The translations under genes and the position numbers were made by a program. 64,000 nt of DNA from Pseudomonas sp. GM48. GTDB taxonomy: Bacteria > Pseudomonadota > Gammaproteobacteria > Pseudomonadales > Pseudomonadaceae. Below, one piece after another: positions 33,355 through 42,801 of this stretch (position 1 is the stretch's first letter; each line of letters begins with the position of its first letter). The stretch spans positions 1-64,000 of the forward strand of contig NZ_AKJM01000045.1 in NCBI RefSeq assembly GCF_000282335.1. Direction: 5' to 3'. A model generated the notes under the pieces. It saw nothing but the letters and a program-made list of their open reading frames with translations, ran no database searches and was not told where the DNA came from.

Positions 33355-33933
33355 TCAGTCCGGAATTTCTTCGGGGACTGGCCGAGGTGCAGGGGCGGTC
33401 AGTGAAGTGATCTTGATCAACAGGCCGAGGTGGCCGTTGTCGAGGAAGTTCAATTGGCCGTTCTTGGTGTGGCTTTCCTGTTTCAGGCGCTCGCTGGCTG
33501 TCACCATGCCATTGCCGTCGATCTGGTTAACCCAGAAATCGGCGTCGACGTCGGTGAATCGTCCGAGTTTCATGCTCAGCGTGCCCTCGATCGGGAACTG
33601 ACCATATTGTTCCTTGCCGTCGCTGATCGCCACTTTGCTGGCGTTTTCGCCGAGAGTCTGTTGCCAGGCCTTGTGCAGCAATACCGTGTAGTCGGCGCTG
33701 CTGGTGAGTTTTTCCACCTCGCCATTCAGGCTTGGCGTGCGCAGGCTGTCGGGGCTGACGGGTTGGGCGCCAGCGGCCCAGTCTTCCGGTGCAGCGCGGC
33801 TGACAATCGCCGGTACGGCGTTTTGCCGGACCAGAATCATTTCGACCTGATACAGGTCATCGGCAAATGCCGTGGGTGCGACCAGCGCTGGCATCAGCAG
33901 GGTCAGCAAGGTCAGTGAGCGAAACAGGCGCAT
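33355..33933 (-). CDS. csiV: CsiV family peptidoglycan-binding protein
   Basis: 192 residues with a signal peptide ending near VAPTAFADD. The mature start DLYQVEMILVRQN and LGLLIKIT near the C-terminus fit the short-form CsiV proteins known beside mfd in pseudomonads. In Vibrio, CsiV activates lytic transglycosylase-type activity; the role here is inferred from family. It lies 10 bp after mfd on the same strand. Confidence 0.85.
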   Translation of the reverse strand: MRLFRSLTLLTLLMPALVAPTAFADDLYQVEMILVRQNAVPAIVSRAAPEDWAAGAQPVSPDSLRTPSLNGEVEKLTSSADYTVLLHKAWQQTLGENASKVAISDGKEQYGQFPIEGTLSMKLGRFTDVDADFWVNQIDGNGMVTASERLKQESHTKNGQLNFLDNGHLGLLIKITSLTAPAPRPVPEEIPD

Positions 33934-33943
33934 GCGGCGTCCT

Positions 33944-36900
33944 TCAAGCAGTTTTCGGAACGAGGCGCTCGAACAGCGCCTCTACAGTATTAAAGCGCTC
34001 TTCCGGGCGCTCCATTGGAACCATGAACTTGAACATCGTGGCGCCTTCGAATTTGTAGCGTTTTGGCTGGCTCTGGATCAGCTTGATCAGGGTCAACGGG
34101 TCGACCGGCGTTTGTGCGGCGAACTCGACGCGGCCGCCTTGCGGGCCGCCATCGACTTTCTTGATGCCCAGTTGCTCGGCCTGCAATTTCAATGCAGTGA
34201 TGCGGATCAGGTTCTTGGTCGGTTCCGGCAACAGGCCGAAACGATCGATCATCTCCACCTGCAAATCCTTGAGGCCGTCCTCATCGGTGGCCGAGGCAAT
34301 GCGCTTGTAGAGAATCAGGCGGGCGTGGACGTCCGGCAGATAGTCCTCGGGAATCAACGCCGGTACGCGCAAGTTGACTTCCGGACCGCCGCCGAGCGGT
34401 TGGTCGAGGTTCGGCTGCTCGCCCTTGCGGATCGACTTCACTGCGCGCTCGAGCATTTCCATGTACAGCGTAAATCCGACAGCCTGGATCTGCCCGCTCT
34501 GGCCGTCACCGAGCAGTTCGCCGGCACCACGGATTTCCAGGTCGTTGGTCGCAAGCACGAAGCCCGCGCCGAGGTCCTGGGTGTTGGCAATCGCTTCCAG
34601 GCGCTTTTCGGCGTCCGGGGTGATTTGCTGGCGCGGTGGCGTCAGCAGATAGGCGTAGGCCTGGTGGTGGCTGCGTCCGACCCGGCCGCGCAACTGGTGC
34701 AGCTGTGCCAGGCCGAACTTGTCGGCACGCTCGATGATGATGGTGTTGGCGCTCGGTACGTCGATGCCGGTCTCGATGATGGTCGAGGCGATCAGCACGT
34801 TGAAGCGCTTGTGGTAGAAGTCGCTCATCACCTGTTCGAGTTCGCGTTCGCGCATCTGCCCGTGACCGATGCCGATCCGTGCTTCCGGTACCAGCTCGGC
34901 GAGGTCGGCGGCGCATTTCTCGATGGTCTTCACGTCGTTGTGCAGGTAATAGACCTGGCCGCCACGCAGCAACTCACGCAGCAAGGCCTCTTTGACCGTG
35001 CTCTTGTTCTGCTCCATGACGAAGGTGCGTACCGACAGGCGACGGGCCGGCGGCGTGGCGATGATCGACAGGTCGCGCATGCCCGACACCGCCATGTTCA
35101 GCGTGCGCGGAATCGGTGTGGCGGTCAGGGTCAGGATGTCGACTTCGCTGCGCAGGGCCTTGAGCTGTTCTTTCTGACGGACACCGAAGCGGTGTTCTTC
35201 GTCGATGATGACCAGTCCGAGGTTTTTGATCTTCACGTCGTCCTGCAGCAACTTGTGAGTGCCGATGACGATGTCGATCTTGCCTTCGGCCAGATCGGCG
35301 ACCGCCGCATTCACTTCCTTGGCCGACTTGAAGCGGCTCATCACTTCCACGGTCACCGGCCAGTCGGCGAAGCGGTCGCGGAAGCTGTTGTAATGCTGCT
35401 GGGCGAGCAGGGTGGTCGGCACCAGAATCGCCACTTGGCGACCGCCGTGGACTGCAATGAACGCGGCGCGCATCGCCACTTCGGTCTTGCCGAAGCCGAC
35501 GTCGCCGCACACCAGACGGTCCATTGGCTTGGGCGCGAGCATGTCTTCGCGCACCGCTTCGATGGTGGTTTGCTGGTCGGGGGTTTCTTCGAACGGGAAA
35601 CCGGCGCTGAAGGTGGCGTAGTCGGCTTTCGGATCGGCGAAAGCGTAGCCTTCACGGGCGGCGCGGCGTGCATAGATGTCGAGCAGCTCGGCGGCCACGT
35701 CGCGTACCTGTTCGGCGGCTTTGCGCTTGGCCTTTTGCCAGGTTTCGGAGCCGAGGCGGTGCAGCGGGGCCAGGGCATCGTCGCTGCCGGTGTAGCGGGC
35801 GATCAGGTGCAGGTTGGCCACCGGCACATAAAGCTTGGCGCCTTCGGCGTATTCCAGGGCGAGGAATTCAGCGGTCTGGTTGTCGATTTCCAGGGTTGCC
35901 AGGCCCAGGTAGCGCCCGACGCCGTGGTCGATGTGCACCACGGGCGCGCCTTCACGCAGTTCGGTGAGGTTCTTGATGACGGCATCGTTGTTGGCATCGG
36001 CGCGCTTTTCGCGGCGACGACGCTGCATCACGCGCTGGCCGAATAACGGACTTTCTGCGACGAGGGCAAGAGCCGGGTCGTCGAGCAGCAAGCCTTCGTC
36101 GAGCGGGGCGATGGTGATCGCCAGGCGCTCCTTGCCGGCGACAAAGTCCGGCCAGCTGTCGACGGTTTTCGGTCGCAGCTTCAGGCGTTCCAGCAACTCC
36201 AGCAGCACTTCGCGCCGGCCCGCGGATTCGGCGGTGAACAGCACGCGACCGGGAAATTCGTCGAGGAAGCTCGACAGCGCCGCCAACGGCTGGGTGGCCT
36301 TGGCTTCGATGGCAAGGTTCGGCAGTTCCCGGGAAGGGAAGCGCTCGCGACCGGCGCCGGTTTCCACGTCCTGTTGACTGGCAACCACCCGCGGCCAGTT
36401 TTTCAGGCGGGCGAAGCAGTCTTCCACCGGCAAGAACAATTCGGCCGGTGGTAATAAAGGACGGGATGGATCGACGCGGCGTTCTTCATAACGATTGCGC
36501 ACGTCGTTCCAGAAGTTTTCCGCCGCTTGCTCGATGCCCGGCAGGGAAAACACTTGCGTGTCCTGGGGCAAATAATCGAACAGCGTCGATGTTTCTTCGA
36601 AGAACAGCGGCAGGTAGTACTCGATGCCGGCCGGAGTAATCCCGCTGCTCAAGTCCTGGAAGATCGGGCAACGGCGGAAGTCGACGTCAAAACGCTCACG
36701 GAAGCGTGCCTTGAAACGGGTGACCGCTTCTTTCTGTAGCGGAAATTCCCTGGCCGGCAACAGCTTGACCGAGTCGACCTTGTCGATGGAGCGCTGGTTC
36801 TCCGGGTCGAAGGTGCGCAGGGTTTCGATTTCGTCATCGAACAGGTCGATGCGATACGGCAACTTGCTGCCCATCGGGAACAGATCGATCAGCGAACCGC

Positions 36901-37393
36901 GAACGGTGAATTCGCCGTGCTCATACACCGTATCGACATAACGATAACCCGTGGCTTCGAGCCGGGTACGCATTTGCTCGACGTCGAGTTTCTGGCCGAT
37001 ATCCAGCACCAGGCTGCTGCCGAGCAGGAATTTGGTCGGTGCGAGGCGATGCAGGGCGGTCGTGATCGGCACCACCAGCACGCCATGGCTCAGTTCCGGC
37101 AACCGATACAGGCTGGCAATGCGCTGGGAAATAATGTCCTGGTGCGGCGAGAACAGGTCGTAGGGCAGGGTTTCCCAGTCGGGAAAGTGCAATACGGGCA
37201 AATCCGGGGCGAAGAAACCCAGCTCCTGTTCCAGCCGTTCGGCACTTTGGCTGTCGGCGGTCAGTAGCAGGGTAAAGCGCTTGGCAGCGCTGGCGGCCTC
37301 GGCGATGGCCAGGCTCAGGGCGGCACCGGGCAGGTTGCCCCAGTGCTGTTTACCTGCCGCGGCAGGGAGAAGCGGTAGACGCAGAACGGGCAC
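33944..37393 (-). CDS. mfd: Transcription-repair coupling factor Mfd
   Basis: 1149 residues, full length. The UvrB-like N-terminal domain begins with HWGNLPGAALSLAIAEAA, the RNA-polymerase-interaction domain has GAPVVHIDHGVGRYLGLATL, and the RecG-like translocase has GDVGFGKTEVAMRAAF (Walker A), IIDEEHRFGVRQKEQ (Walker B) and TATPIPRTLNMA. The TRG region (QLHQLRGRVGRSHHQAYAYL) is intact. It removes stalled RNA polymerase and recruits UvrA to template-strand lesions. It heads a leftward run of mfd-csiV-SNF2. Confidence 0.97.
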   Translation of the reverse strand: MPVLRLPLLPAAAGKQHWGNLPGAALSLAIAEAASAAKRFTLLLTADSQSAERLEQELGFFAPDLPVLHFPDWETLPYDLFSPHQDIISQRIASLYRLPELSHGVLVVPITTALHRLAPTKFLLGSSLVLDIGQKLDVEQMRTRLEATGYRYVDTVYEHGEFTVRGSLIDLFPMGSKLPYRIDLFDDEIETLRTFDPENQRSIDKVDSVKLLPAREFPLQKEAVTRFKARFRERFDVDFRRCPIFQDLSSGITPAGIEYYLPLFFEETSTLFDYLPQDTQVFSLPGIEQAAENFWNDVRNRYEERRVDPSRPLLPPAELFLPVEDCFARLKNWPRVVASQQDVETGAGRERFPSRELPNLAIEAKATQPLAALSSFLDEFPGRVLFTAESAGRREVLLELLERLKLRPKTVDSWPDFVAGKERLAITIAPLDEGLLLDDPALALVAESPLFGQRVMQRRRREKRADANNDAVIKNLTELREGAPVVHIDHGVGRYLGLATLEIDNQTAEFLALEYAEGAKLYVPVANLHLIARYTGSDDALAPLHRLGSETWQKAKRKAAEQVRDVAAELLDIYARRAAREGYAFADPKADYATFSAGFPFEETPDQQTTIEAVREDMLAPKPMDRLVCGDVGFGKTEVAMRAAFIAVHGGRQVAILVPTTLLAQQHYNSFRDRFADWPVTVEVMSRFKSAKEVNAAVADLAEGKIDIVIGTHKLLQDDVKIKNLGLVIIDEEHRFGVRQKEQLKALRSEVDILTLTATPIPRTLNMAVSGMRDLSIIATPPARRLSVRTFVMEQNKSTVKEALLRELLRGGQVYYLHNDVKTIEKCAADLAELVPEARIGIGHGQMRERELEQVMSDFYHKRFNVLIASTIIETGIDVPSANTIIIERADKFGLAQLHQLRGRVGRSHHQAYAYLLTPPRQQITPDAEKRLEAIANTQDLGAGFVLATNDLEIRGAGELLGDGQSGQIQAVGFTLYMEMLERAVKSIRKGEQPNLDQPLGGGPEVNLRVPALIPEDYLPDVHARLILYKRIASATDEDGLKDLQVEMIDRFGLLPEPTKNLIRITALKLQAEQLGIKKVDGGPQGGRVEFAAQTPVDPLTLIKLIQSQPKRYKFEGATMFKFMVPMERPEERFNTVEALFERLVPKTA

Positions 37394-37771
37394 GGAAGGT
37401 TGAGCTCCAAGCGTTGCGACAAAGTCGGTAATTGTAGCGGTCTACGATGCCGCCTGTCAGTTGCTGACTGCGTCTAATGCGCCGGTGTGGCGAAATGTAG
37501 TGGTAAAGACAAAATTCGGCGGTTTTTTACCGGGAATCACTGAATATGTAGTGGCAAATACAACGAGTGTTACGGAGGGTTACGGACAAGGAGGCATGAC
37601 CTCCAAAAAATTGACTGTGCTGAAAGCCCCGGTTTTACTGGGCTGGCGCGAGGCGTAATTTTTTTGAACGACGATTTGTTACGTAATGCACGACGGGCGC
37701 GCATTGCTACGGCTGTCACTCGGCGGCATAATGTAGCCCCTTTTTTCTGCCCCTACATGTGGAAGGTTCCC
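37394..37771. promoter_or_regulatory. Divergent mfd-gap control region with direct repeats
   Basis: 378 bp with no convincing gene. Two near-identical 18-mers, ATGTAGTGGTAAAGACAA (37495-37512) and ATGTAGTGGCAAATACAA (37546-37563), lie 51 bp apart. The second contains a dyad TGTA-N8-TACA and the first TGTA-N8-GACA. They look like operator copies for the gap gene. The spacing is not the HexR form I know (TTGT-N7/8-ACAA). A short frame at 37596-37658 has a Shine-Dalgarno too near its ATG to be convincing. Confidence 0.5.
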
Positions 37772-39220
37772 GTGACTCAGAAGCCCGACCAGTGTCTTGG
37801 TGAATGGATCGACCGTGAAGCACTCGCAGAAGCGATGATTCCGCTTATCGGTCAGCTCTACCGCAATAACAACGTGGTGAGCTCGATCTATGGCCGCAGC
37901 CTGATCAATCGTTCAGTCATTGCGATTCTCAAAGCTCACCGCTTTGCTCGTCACCGTCAGTCCGACGAAAGCGAGCTGTCCGTCCACGAAACATTCCCGC
38001 TGATCAAAGCGATGAGCGAGCTCAAGCTCGGTGCCGCTTCGGTGGACCTGGGCAAGCTGGCGGCCAAATTCAAGGCCGAAGGCAATGGCCGTACTGCCGA
38101 GCAGTTCGTCCGTGAAGAACTGGCTGACGTGGTTGGCCAGCAAAATGCTTCCGCCCGCAAAGGCACTGATGTTGTCCTCTACGGCTTCGGTCGTATCGGC
38201 CGTCTGCTGGCGCGCATCCTGATCGAGAAAACCGGTGGTGGCGACGGCCTGCGTCTGCGCGCCATCGTTGTCCGCAAGGGCGCCGAGAACGATCTGGTCA
38301 AGCGTGCCAGCCTGCTGCGCCGCGACTCGGTTCATGGTCCGTTCGATGGCACCATCACCATTGATGAAGCCAACAACACCATCACCGCCAACGGCAACCT
38401 GATCCAGGTTATCTACGCCAAGAGCCCGGCCGAAGTCGACTACACCCAGTACGGCATCGAAAACGCTCTGATCGTCGACAACACTGGTGTATGGCGTGAC
38501 GCCGACGGTCTGGGCCAGCACCTGGCCTGCCCGGGCGCTGCCCGCGTGATCCTCACCGCACCTGGCAAGGGCGCGCTGAAGAACATCGTGCACGGCATCA
38601 ACCATGGCGACATCAGCCCTGACGACAAGATCATCTCGGCGGCTTCCTGCACCACCAACGCCATCGTGCCGGTGCTCAAGGCAGTCAACGACAAGTACGG
38701 CATCGTCAACGGCCACGTCGAAACCGTTCACTCGTTCACCAACGACCAGAACCTGATCGACAACTTCCACAAGGGCAGCCGTCGTGGCCGCGCCGCGCCG
38801 CTGAACATGGTGATCACCGAGACCGGTGCTGCCACCGCAGCCGCCAAGGCGCTGCCAGTGCTCAAGGGCAAGCTGACCGGTAACGCGATTCGTGTTCCGA
38901 CGCCGAACGTGTCGATGGCCATCCTGAACCTGAACCTGGAAAAGGCTACCACTCGCGAAGAGATCAACGAGTATCTGCGCCAGATGGCCATGCACTCGGA
39001 TCTGCACAAGCAGATCGACTACGTGAGCTCCCAGGAAGTGGTTTCCACCGACTTCGTTGGCTCGCGCCACGCAGGCGTAGTGGACGCAGAAGCGACCATC
39101 ACCCAGGATAACCGCGTTGTGCTGTACGTTTGGTACGACAACGAGTTCGGTTACAGCTGCCAGGTGGTTCGCGTGATGGAAGACATGGCCGGTGTAAACC
39201 CGCCAGCATTCCCGCGCTAA
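37772..39220 (+). CDS. gap: Glyceraldehyde-3-phosphate dehydrogenase, long form
   Basis: 482 residues from a GTG with GGAAGG five bases upstream; an ATG at 37757 is the alternative. The NAD-binding GAPDH domain only starts at about residue 133 (VLYGFGRIGRLLARIL), so there is a 130-residue N-terminal extension absent from classical 330-residue GAPDH. The catalytic Cys293 is in AASCTTNAIVPVLK, and VHSFTNDQNLIDN and WYDNEFGYSCQVVRVM are intact. It converts glyceraldehyde 3-phosphate and 1,3-bisphosphoglycerate, probably in the gluconeogenic direction. It is monocistronic, with a terminator following. Confidence 0.94.
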   Translation: MTQKPDQCLGEWIDREALAEAMIPLIGQLYRNNNVVSSIYGRSLINRSVIAILKAHRFARHRQSDESELSVHETFPLIKAMSELKLGAASVDLGKLAAKFKAEGNGRTAEQFVREELADVVGQQNASARKGTDVVLYGFGRIGRLLARILIEKTGGGDGLRLRAIVVRKGAENDLVKRASLLRRDSVHGPFDGTITIDEANNTITANGNLIQVIYAKSPAEVDYTQYGIENALIVDNTGVWRDADGLGQHLACPGAARVILTAPGKGALKNIVHGINHGDISPDDKIISAASCTTNAIVPVLKAVNDKYGIVNGHVETVHSFTNDQNLIDNFHKGSRRGRAAPLNMVITETGAATAAAKALPVLKGKLTGNAIRVPTPNVSMAILNLNLEKATTREEINEYLRQMAMHSDLHKQIDYVSSQEVVSTDFVGSRHAGVVDAEATITQDNRVVLYVWYDNEFGYSCQVVRVMEDMAGVNPPAFPR

Positions 39221-39236
39221 GCCTTAGCTGCACATG

Positions 39237-39268
39237 AAAACGCCCCGACTTTGATCGGGGCGTTTTTG
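39237..39268 (+). terminator. Rho-independent terminator after gap
   Basis: AACGCCCCGA, a loop of CTTTGA, then TCGGGGCGTT and a T-run. It is a strong stem 16 bp past the stop codon. Confidence 0.93.
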
Positions 39269-39314
39269 TTTGTGCTGCTTTTGTCTGTTAAGAGATGTGT
39301 TGTTCGACTGGCCT

Positions 39315-39340
39315 CTTCGCGGGCAAGCCCGCTCCCACAG
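39315..39340. repeat. Single REP element (variant)
   Basis: One REP half-copy (CGCGGGCAAGCCCGCTCCCAC) between the gap terminator and the apbE-like gene, without a partner. Confidence 0.8.
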
Positions 39341-39403
39341 TTCTATCGCATAATGGCTGGCCTTGGCGGCGTGTCAGGGGATGTTTTTGGGGGAGCTCGG
39401 GAA

Positions 39404-40420
39404 TTGTTGATCAGGTGGCAGGGAGCGGTGTTTTTGCTGCTCGGCGCACTATCAGGTTGCGGCAACAGCGACACCCTGGAAAGCTTTGGCGGCCCGACCA
39501 TGGGCAGCACTTATTCGATCAAGTATGTGCGCCATGCCGGCCTTCCGGCGCCGGACGAAGTCCGCGTCCAGGTTGAGCAGATCCTCGCTGACGTCGACCG
39601 GCAAATGTCGACCTACCGTAGCGACTCGGACATCGAGCGCTTCAATGCATTGCCGGCCAACCGCTGTCAGGCAATGCCGGCGTCGATCCTCGAGCTGGTC
39701 CGCGTAGGCGAGCAACTGTCAGTGCAAAGTGAAGGTTCCTACGATTTGACGGTGGAGCCGTTGTTGAACCTCTGGGGATTTGGTCCGCAGGCCCGTGAGG
39801 AAAAAGTCCCGACCGCCGAAGCGCTCGCCGAAGTCCGCAAGCGCGTTGGCCACCAGCACTTGCGCATCGATGGCGAGCGGTTGTGCAAGGATGCCGCCGT
39901 CGAGGTCGACTTCAACAGCATCGCCGCCGGCTATGCTGTGGACACGATTGCCGCAAGACTCGAGGCGATGGGCATTCGCAATTTTCTCGCCGAGGCGACG
40001 GGCGAGCTCAAGGCGTCCGGCAAGAAGGCCGACGGTTCGCCTTGGCGCATCGCATTGGAAGAGCCGCGGGATGATCGACAGGTGGCCGAGCGCGTTATTG
40101 ATGTCGACGGCTATGGCCTGTCCACCTCCGGCGACTACCGGAATTATTTCGAGCAGGGCGGACAGCGTTTTTCCCACACCTTCGATGCGCGCACCGGTGC
40201 GCCGGTCTCACATGCCTTGGCGTCCGTCACGGTGATTCATCCTTCAGCGTTGATGGCCGATGGCTTATCGACGCTGTTGCTGATTCTCGGGCCGGAACGC
40301 GGTTGGGACTACGCAGAAAAACACGATATCGGTGCATTTTTTGTGATTCGCGCCGATACAGGTTTCGTCACACGCAGCAGTCACGCTTTTGAACGCCTCA
40401 GTGGCAAAAAAACCGAGTGA
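39404..40420 (+). CDS. apbE: ApbE-family FMN transferase-like lipoprotein
   Basis: 338 residues from a TTG start. Starting at 39404/39407 gives a compact lipoprotein signal (WQGAVFLLLGALSGC) with lipobox LSGC and GGGAG at good spacing; an ATG at 39353 would add 17 residues without a clear ribosome site. The ApbE hallmarks FGGPTMGSTYSIKY, VDFNSIAAGYAVDTIA, TGELKASGKK and HTFDARTGAPV are present. It would attach FMN covalently to Thr of partner flavoproteins at the periplasmic face. In P. aeruginosa the relative lies by nqr and sth; nqr is not present here, so the target is unknown. Confidence 0.88.
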   Translation: MLIRWQGAVFLLLGALSGCGNSDTLESFGGPTMGSTYSIKYVRHAGLPAPDEVRVQVEQILADVDRQMSTYRSDSDIERFNALPANRCQAMPASILELVRVGEQLSVQSEGSYDLTVEPLLNLWGFGPQAREEKVPTAEALAEVRKRVGHQHLRIDGERLCKDAAVEVDFNSIAAGYAVDTIAARLEAMGIRNFLAEATGELKASGKKADGSPWRIALEEPRDDRQVAERVIDVDGYGLSTSGDYRNYFEQGGQRFSHTFDARTGAPVSHALASVTVIHPSALMADGLSTLLLILGPERGWDYAEKHDIGAFFVIRADTGFVTRSSHAFERLSGKKTE

Positions 40421-40627
40421 TTGCGGCAATTTGAGCATTGAAAACTGGCGTTGTAGCGCAGGCAAAAGTAGCCTACGACGCGACCAAGGGTTAATGTGCG
40501 CGGCGTTGACGCTTCTATAGACTGTGTCCGGGTTCTGCACTGGCCCCAAATTGTTCCTTCACGCCACACTTGGGCGTGATTTAGCCGCAGGTGCCGAGGG
40601 TGCCGCGGCCTGTTCTGAGGAGTACGC

Positions 40628-42022
40628 ATGGCTGTCTACAACTACGACGTGGTGGTGTTGGGTTCCGGCCCGGCGGGGGAAGGCGCGGCAATGAACGCCG
40701 CCAAGGCAGGCCGCAAGGTGGCGATGGTCGATAGCCGTCGCCAGGTCGGCGGCAACTGCACTCACTTGGGCACCATCCCGTCCAAGGCACTGCGTCACTC
40801 GGTGCGGCAGATCATGCAGTTCAACACCAACCCGATGTTCCGGGCCATTGGTGAGCCGCGCTGGTTCTCGTTCCCGGACGTGTTGAAAAGCGCCGAAAAA
40901 GTCATCTCCAAACAAGTTGCTTCGCGTACCGGCTACTACGCCCGTAACCGCGTCGACGTGTTCTTCGGCACCGGCAGCTTCGCCGACGAGCAAACCATCG
41001 AAGTAGTCTGCGCCAACGGCGTGGTCGAAAAACTGGTAGCCAAGCACATCATCATTGCCACCGGATCGCGTCCTTATCGCCCGGCGGACATCGATTTCCA
41101 CCACCCGCGTATCTACGATAGCGACACCATCCTCAGCCTCGGCCACACCCCGCGCAAACTCATCGTTTATGGCGCCGGCGTGATCGGTTGCGAATACGCC
41201 TCGATCTTCAGTGGTCTGGGTGTATTGGTTGAACTGGTGGACAACCGTGGCCAGTTGCTGAGCTTCCTCGACTCGGAAATTTCCCAGGCGTTGAGCTATC
41301 ACTTCAGCAACAACAACATCACGGTTCGCCACAACGAAGACTACGACCGCGTCGAAGGCGTGGACAACGGCGTGATCCTGCACCTCAAGTCCGGCAAGAA
41401 GATCAAGGCCGACGCCTTGCTCTGGTGCAACGGCCGTACCGGCAACACCGATCAGCTGGGTCTGGAAAATATCGGCGTGAAGGTCAACAGCCGTGGCCAG
41501 ATCGAAGTCGACGAGGCGTACCGCACTTGCGTGCCGAACATCTATGGCGCCGGTGACGTGATCGGCTGGCCGAGCCTGGCCAGTGCCGCCCACGACCAGG
41601 GCCGTTCGGCCGCTGGCAGCATCGTGGATAACGGTAGTTGGCGTTTCGTGAATGACGTGCCGACCGGCATCTACACCATTCCGGAGATCAGCTCGATCGG
41701 CAAGAACGAGCAGGAACTGACCCAGGCCAAGGTGCCGTACGAGGTGGGCAAGGCGTTCTTCAAGAGCATGGCGCGGGCACAGATCGCCGGTGAGCCGCAA
41801 GGCATGCTGAAGATCCTGTTCCACCGTGAAACCCTGGAAGTGCTGGGCGTTCACTGCTTCGGCTATCAGGCGTCGGAAATCGTGCACATCGGTCAGGCGA
41901 TCATGAACCAGCCGGGCGAACTGAACACGCTGAAGTACTTCGTCAACACCACGTTCAACTACCCGACCATGGCCGAAGCCTATCGGGTAGCGGCGTACGA
42001 CGGCCTCAACCGGCTTTTTTGA
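40628..42022 (+). CDS. sthA: Soluble pyridine nucleotide transhydrogenase
   Basis: 464 residues, exact family length. FAD-binding [17 protein letters not shown] at the N-terminus; the disulfide-oxidoreductase site reads [14 protein letters not shown], with the second redox Cys replaced by Thr, as expected for SthA. NAD-binding [17 protein letters not shown] and the C-terminal dimer domain follow. It re-oxidises NADPH with NAD+ in the cytosol. GAGGAG precedes the ATG. It is convergent with the phosphodiesterase gene. Confidence 0.96.
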   Translation: MAVYNYDVVVLGSGPAGEGAAMNAAKAGRKVAMVDSRRQVGGNCTHLGTIPSKALRHSVRQIMQFNTNPMFRAIGEPRWFSFPDVLKSAEKVISKQVASRTGYYARNRVDVFFGTGSFADEQTIEVVCANGVVEKLVAKHIIIATGSRPYRPADIDFHHPRIYDSDTILSLGHTPRKLIVYGAGVIGCEYASIFSGLGVLVELVDNRGQLLSFLDSEISQALSYHFSNNNITVRHNEDYDRVEGVDNGVILHLKSGKKIKADALLWCNGRTGNTDQLGLENIGVKVNSRGQIEVDEAYRTCVPNIYGAGDVIGWPSLASAAHDQGRSAAGSIVDNGSWRFVNDVPTGIYTIPEISSIGKNEQELTQAKVPYEVGKAFFKSMARAQIAGEPQGMLKILFHRETLEVLGVHCFGYQASEIVHIGQAIMNQPGELNTLKYFVNTTFNYPTMAEAYRVAAYDGLNRLF

Positions 42023-42026
42023 GCGG

Positions 42027-42054
42027 CTCCGGCCGGTGGCCTGAGCCGGCCGGG
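42027..42054. terminator. GC-rich hairpin between convergent genes
   Basis: CTCCGGCCGG and CCGGCCGGGG pair across a 9-base loop. There is no T-run, so it may act only as a 3' mRNA stabiliser or weak terminator for sthA. Confidence 0.4.
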
Positions 42055-42064
42055 GAGACCGATT

Positions 42065-42787
42065 TCAGCAATTCTCGAGCGTGGCGGTGGCCAAACCGGG
42101 AAAGTCTGTAATCAGGCTGTCAACGCCGAAGTCGGCGAGCCTGCGCATCAGCGCAGGCTCGTTGACGGTCCACACCGACACATGCAGCCCCTGACGCTGT
42201 GCCCTTTGCAGGCGTTCCGGCGTGCACAGGGTCCAGTTCAACGCCAGAATCTCACAGCCATAGCTGGCCGCGACCTTCAACGGGTCAAGCCAGGCATACT
42301 CGGCCACCAGTCCACGGGACACATCCGGCACTAGCTCCAGCGCGGCCTTGAGCACTTCACGCGAGCTCGAGGTGATCGTCACCTTGTCCATCAGCCCATG
42401 ACGCTGGACCATTTCGCGAATCGCCAGCACGGTGGTCGCGGCACGCATCCGTGATGCGCTTTTGACTTCCAGTTGCCAGTGATCGAAGTCGCACTTCTCG
42501 AACAGTTCTTCCAGCGTCGGAATCGGGCATGGCTTGATCCAGCCCGGGCCGCCCTTGCGTGCGTCGTAAGTCACAAGCTCGGCCGCCGTGTGTTCGACGA
42601 CTTTGCCGCGACGGTCGGTGGTGCGCTTGAGGGTCGGGTCGTGGATGACCATCAACTCGCCGTCCATGGACAGGTGCAGGTCCAGTTCGCAGCGACGCAC
42701 GCCGTGCTTGAGACATTCCTGAAAGCTGGTCAGGGTGTTTTCCGGTGCTTCGCCCTTGGCGCCGCGATGGCCGTAGATGAGGGTCAC
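42065..42787 (-). CDS. Glycerophosphodiester phosphodiesterase
   Basis: 240 residues of the GDPD TIM-barrel family. Catalytic HRGAKGEAPENTL with the first His/Arg and Glu, then CELDLHLSMDGELMVIHDPT with metal ligands Glu/Asp and the second catalytic His. It lacks a signal peptide, so it is a cytosolic UgpQ-type enzyme releasing glycerol 3-phosphate from deacylated phospholipids. A PilZ-domain gene lies 14 bp upstream on the same strand. Confidence 0.94.
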   Translation of the reverse strand: MTLIYGHRGAKGEAPENTLTSFQECLKHGVRRCELDLHLSMDGELMVIHDPTLKRTTDRRGKVVEHTAAELVTYDARKGGPGWIKPCPIPTLEELFEKCDFDHWQLEVKSASRMRAATTVLAIREMVQRHGLMDKVTITSSSREVLKAALELVPDVSRGLVAEYAWLDPLKVAASYGCEILALNWTLCTPERLQRAQRQGLHVSVWTVNEPALMRRLADFGVDSLITDFPGLATATLENC

Positions 42788-42801
42788 GGTTCTTCCTTAA
42801 A

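Noticed and set aside
33872..36046. Long open frame on the plus strand across mfd
   Set aside because: It is antisense to the clearly identified mfd gene and shows no domain; long antisense frames are common in GC-rich DNA.
37495..37563. HexR operator
   Set aside because: The half-site spacing (TGTA-N8-TACA) differs from the HexR pattern I know, so no name is assigned.
37461..37658. Small open frame in the mfd-gap control region
   Set aside because: It overlaps the operator-like repeats, and the only good Shine-Dalgarno is too close to an internal ATG.
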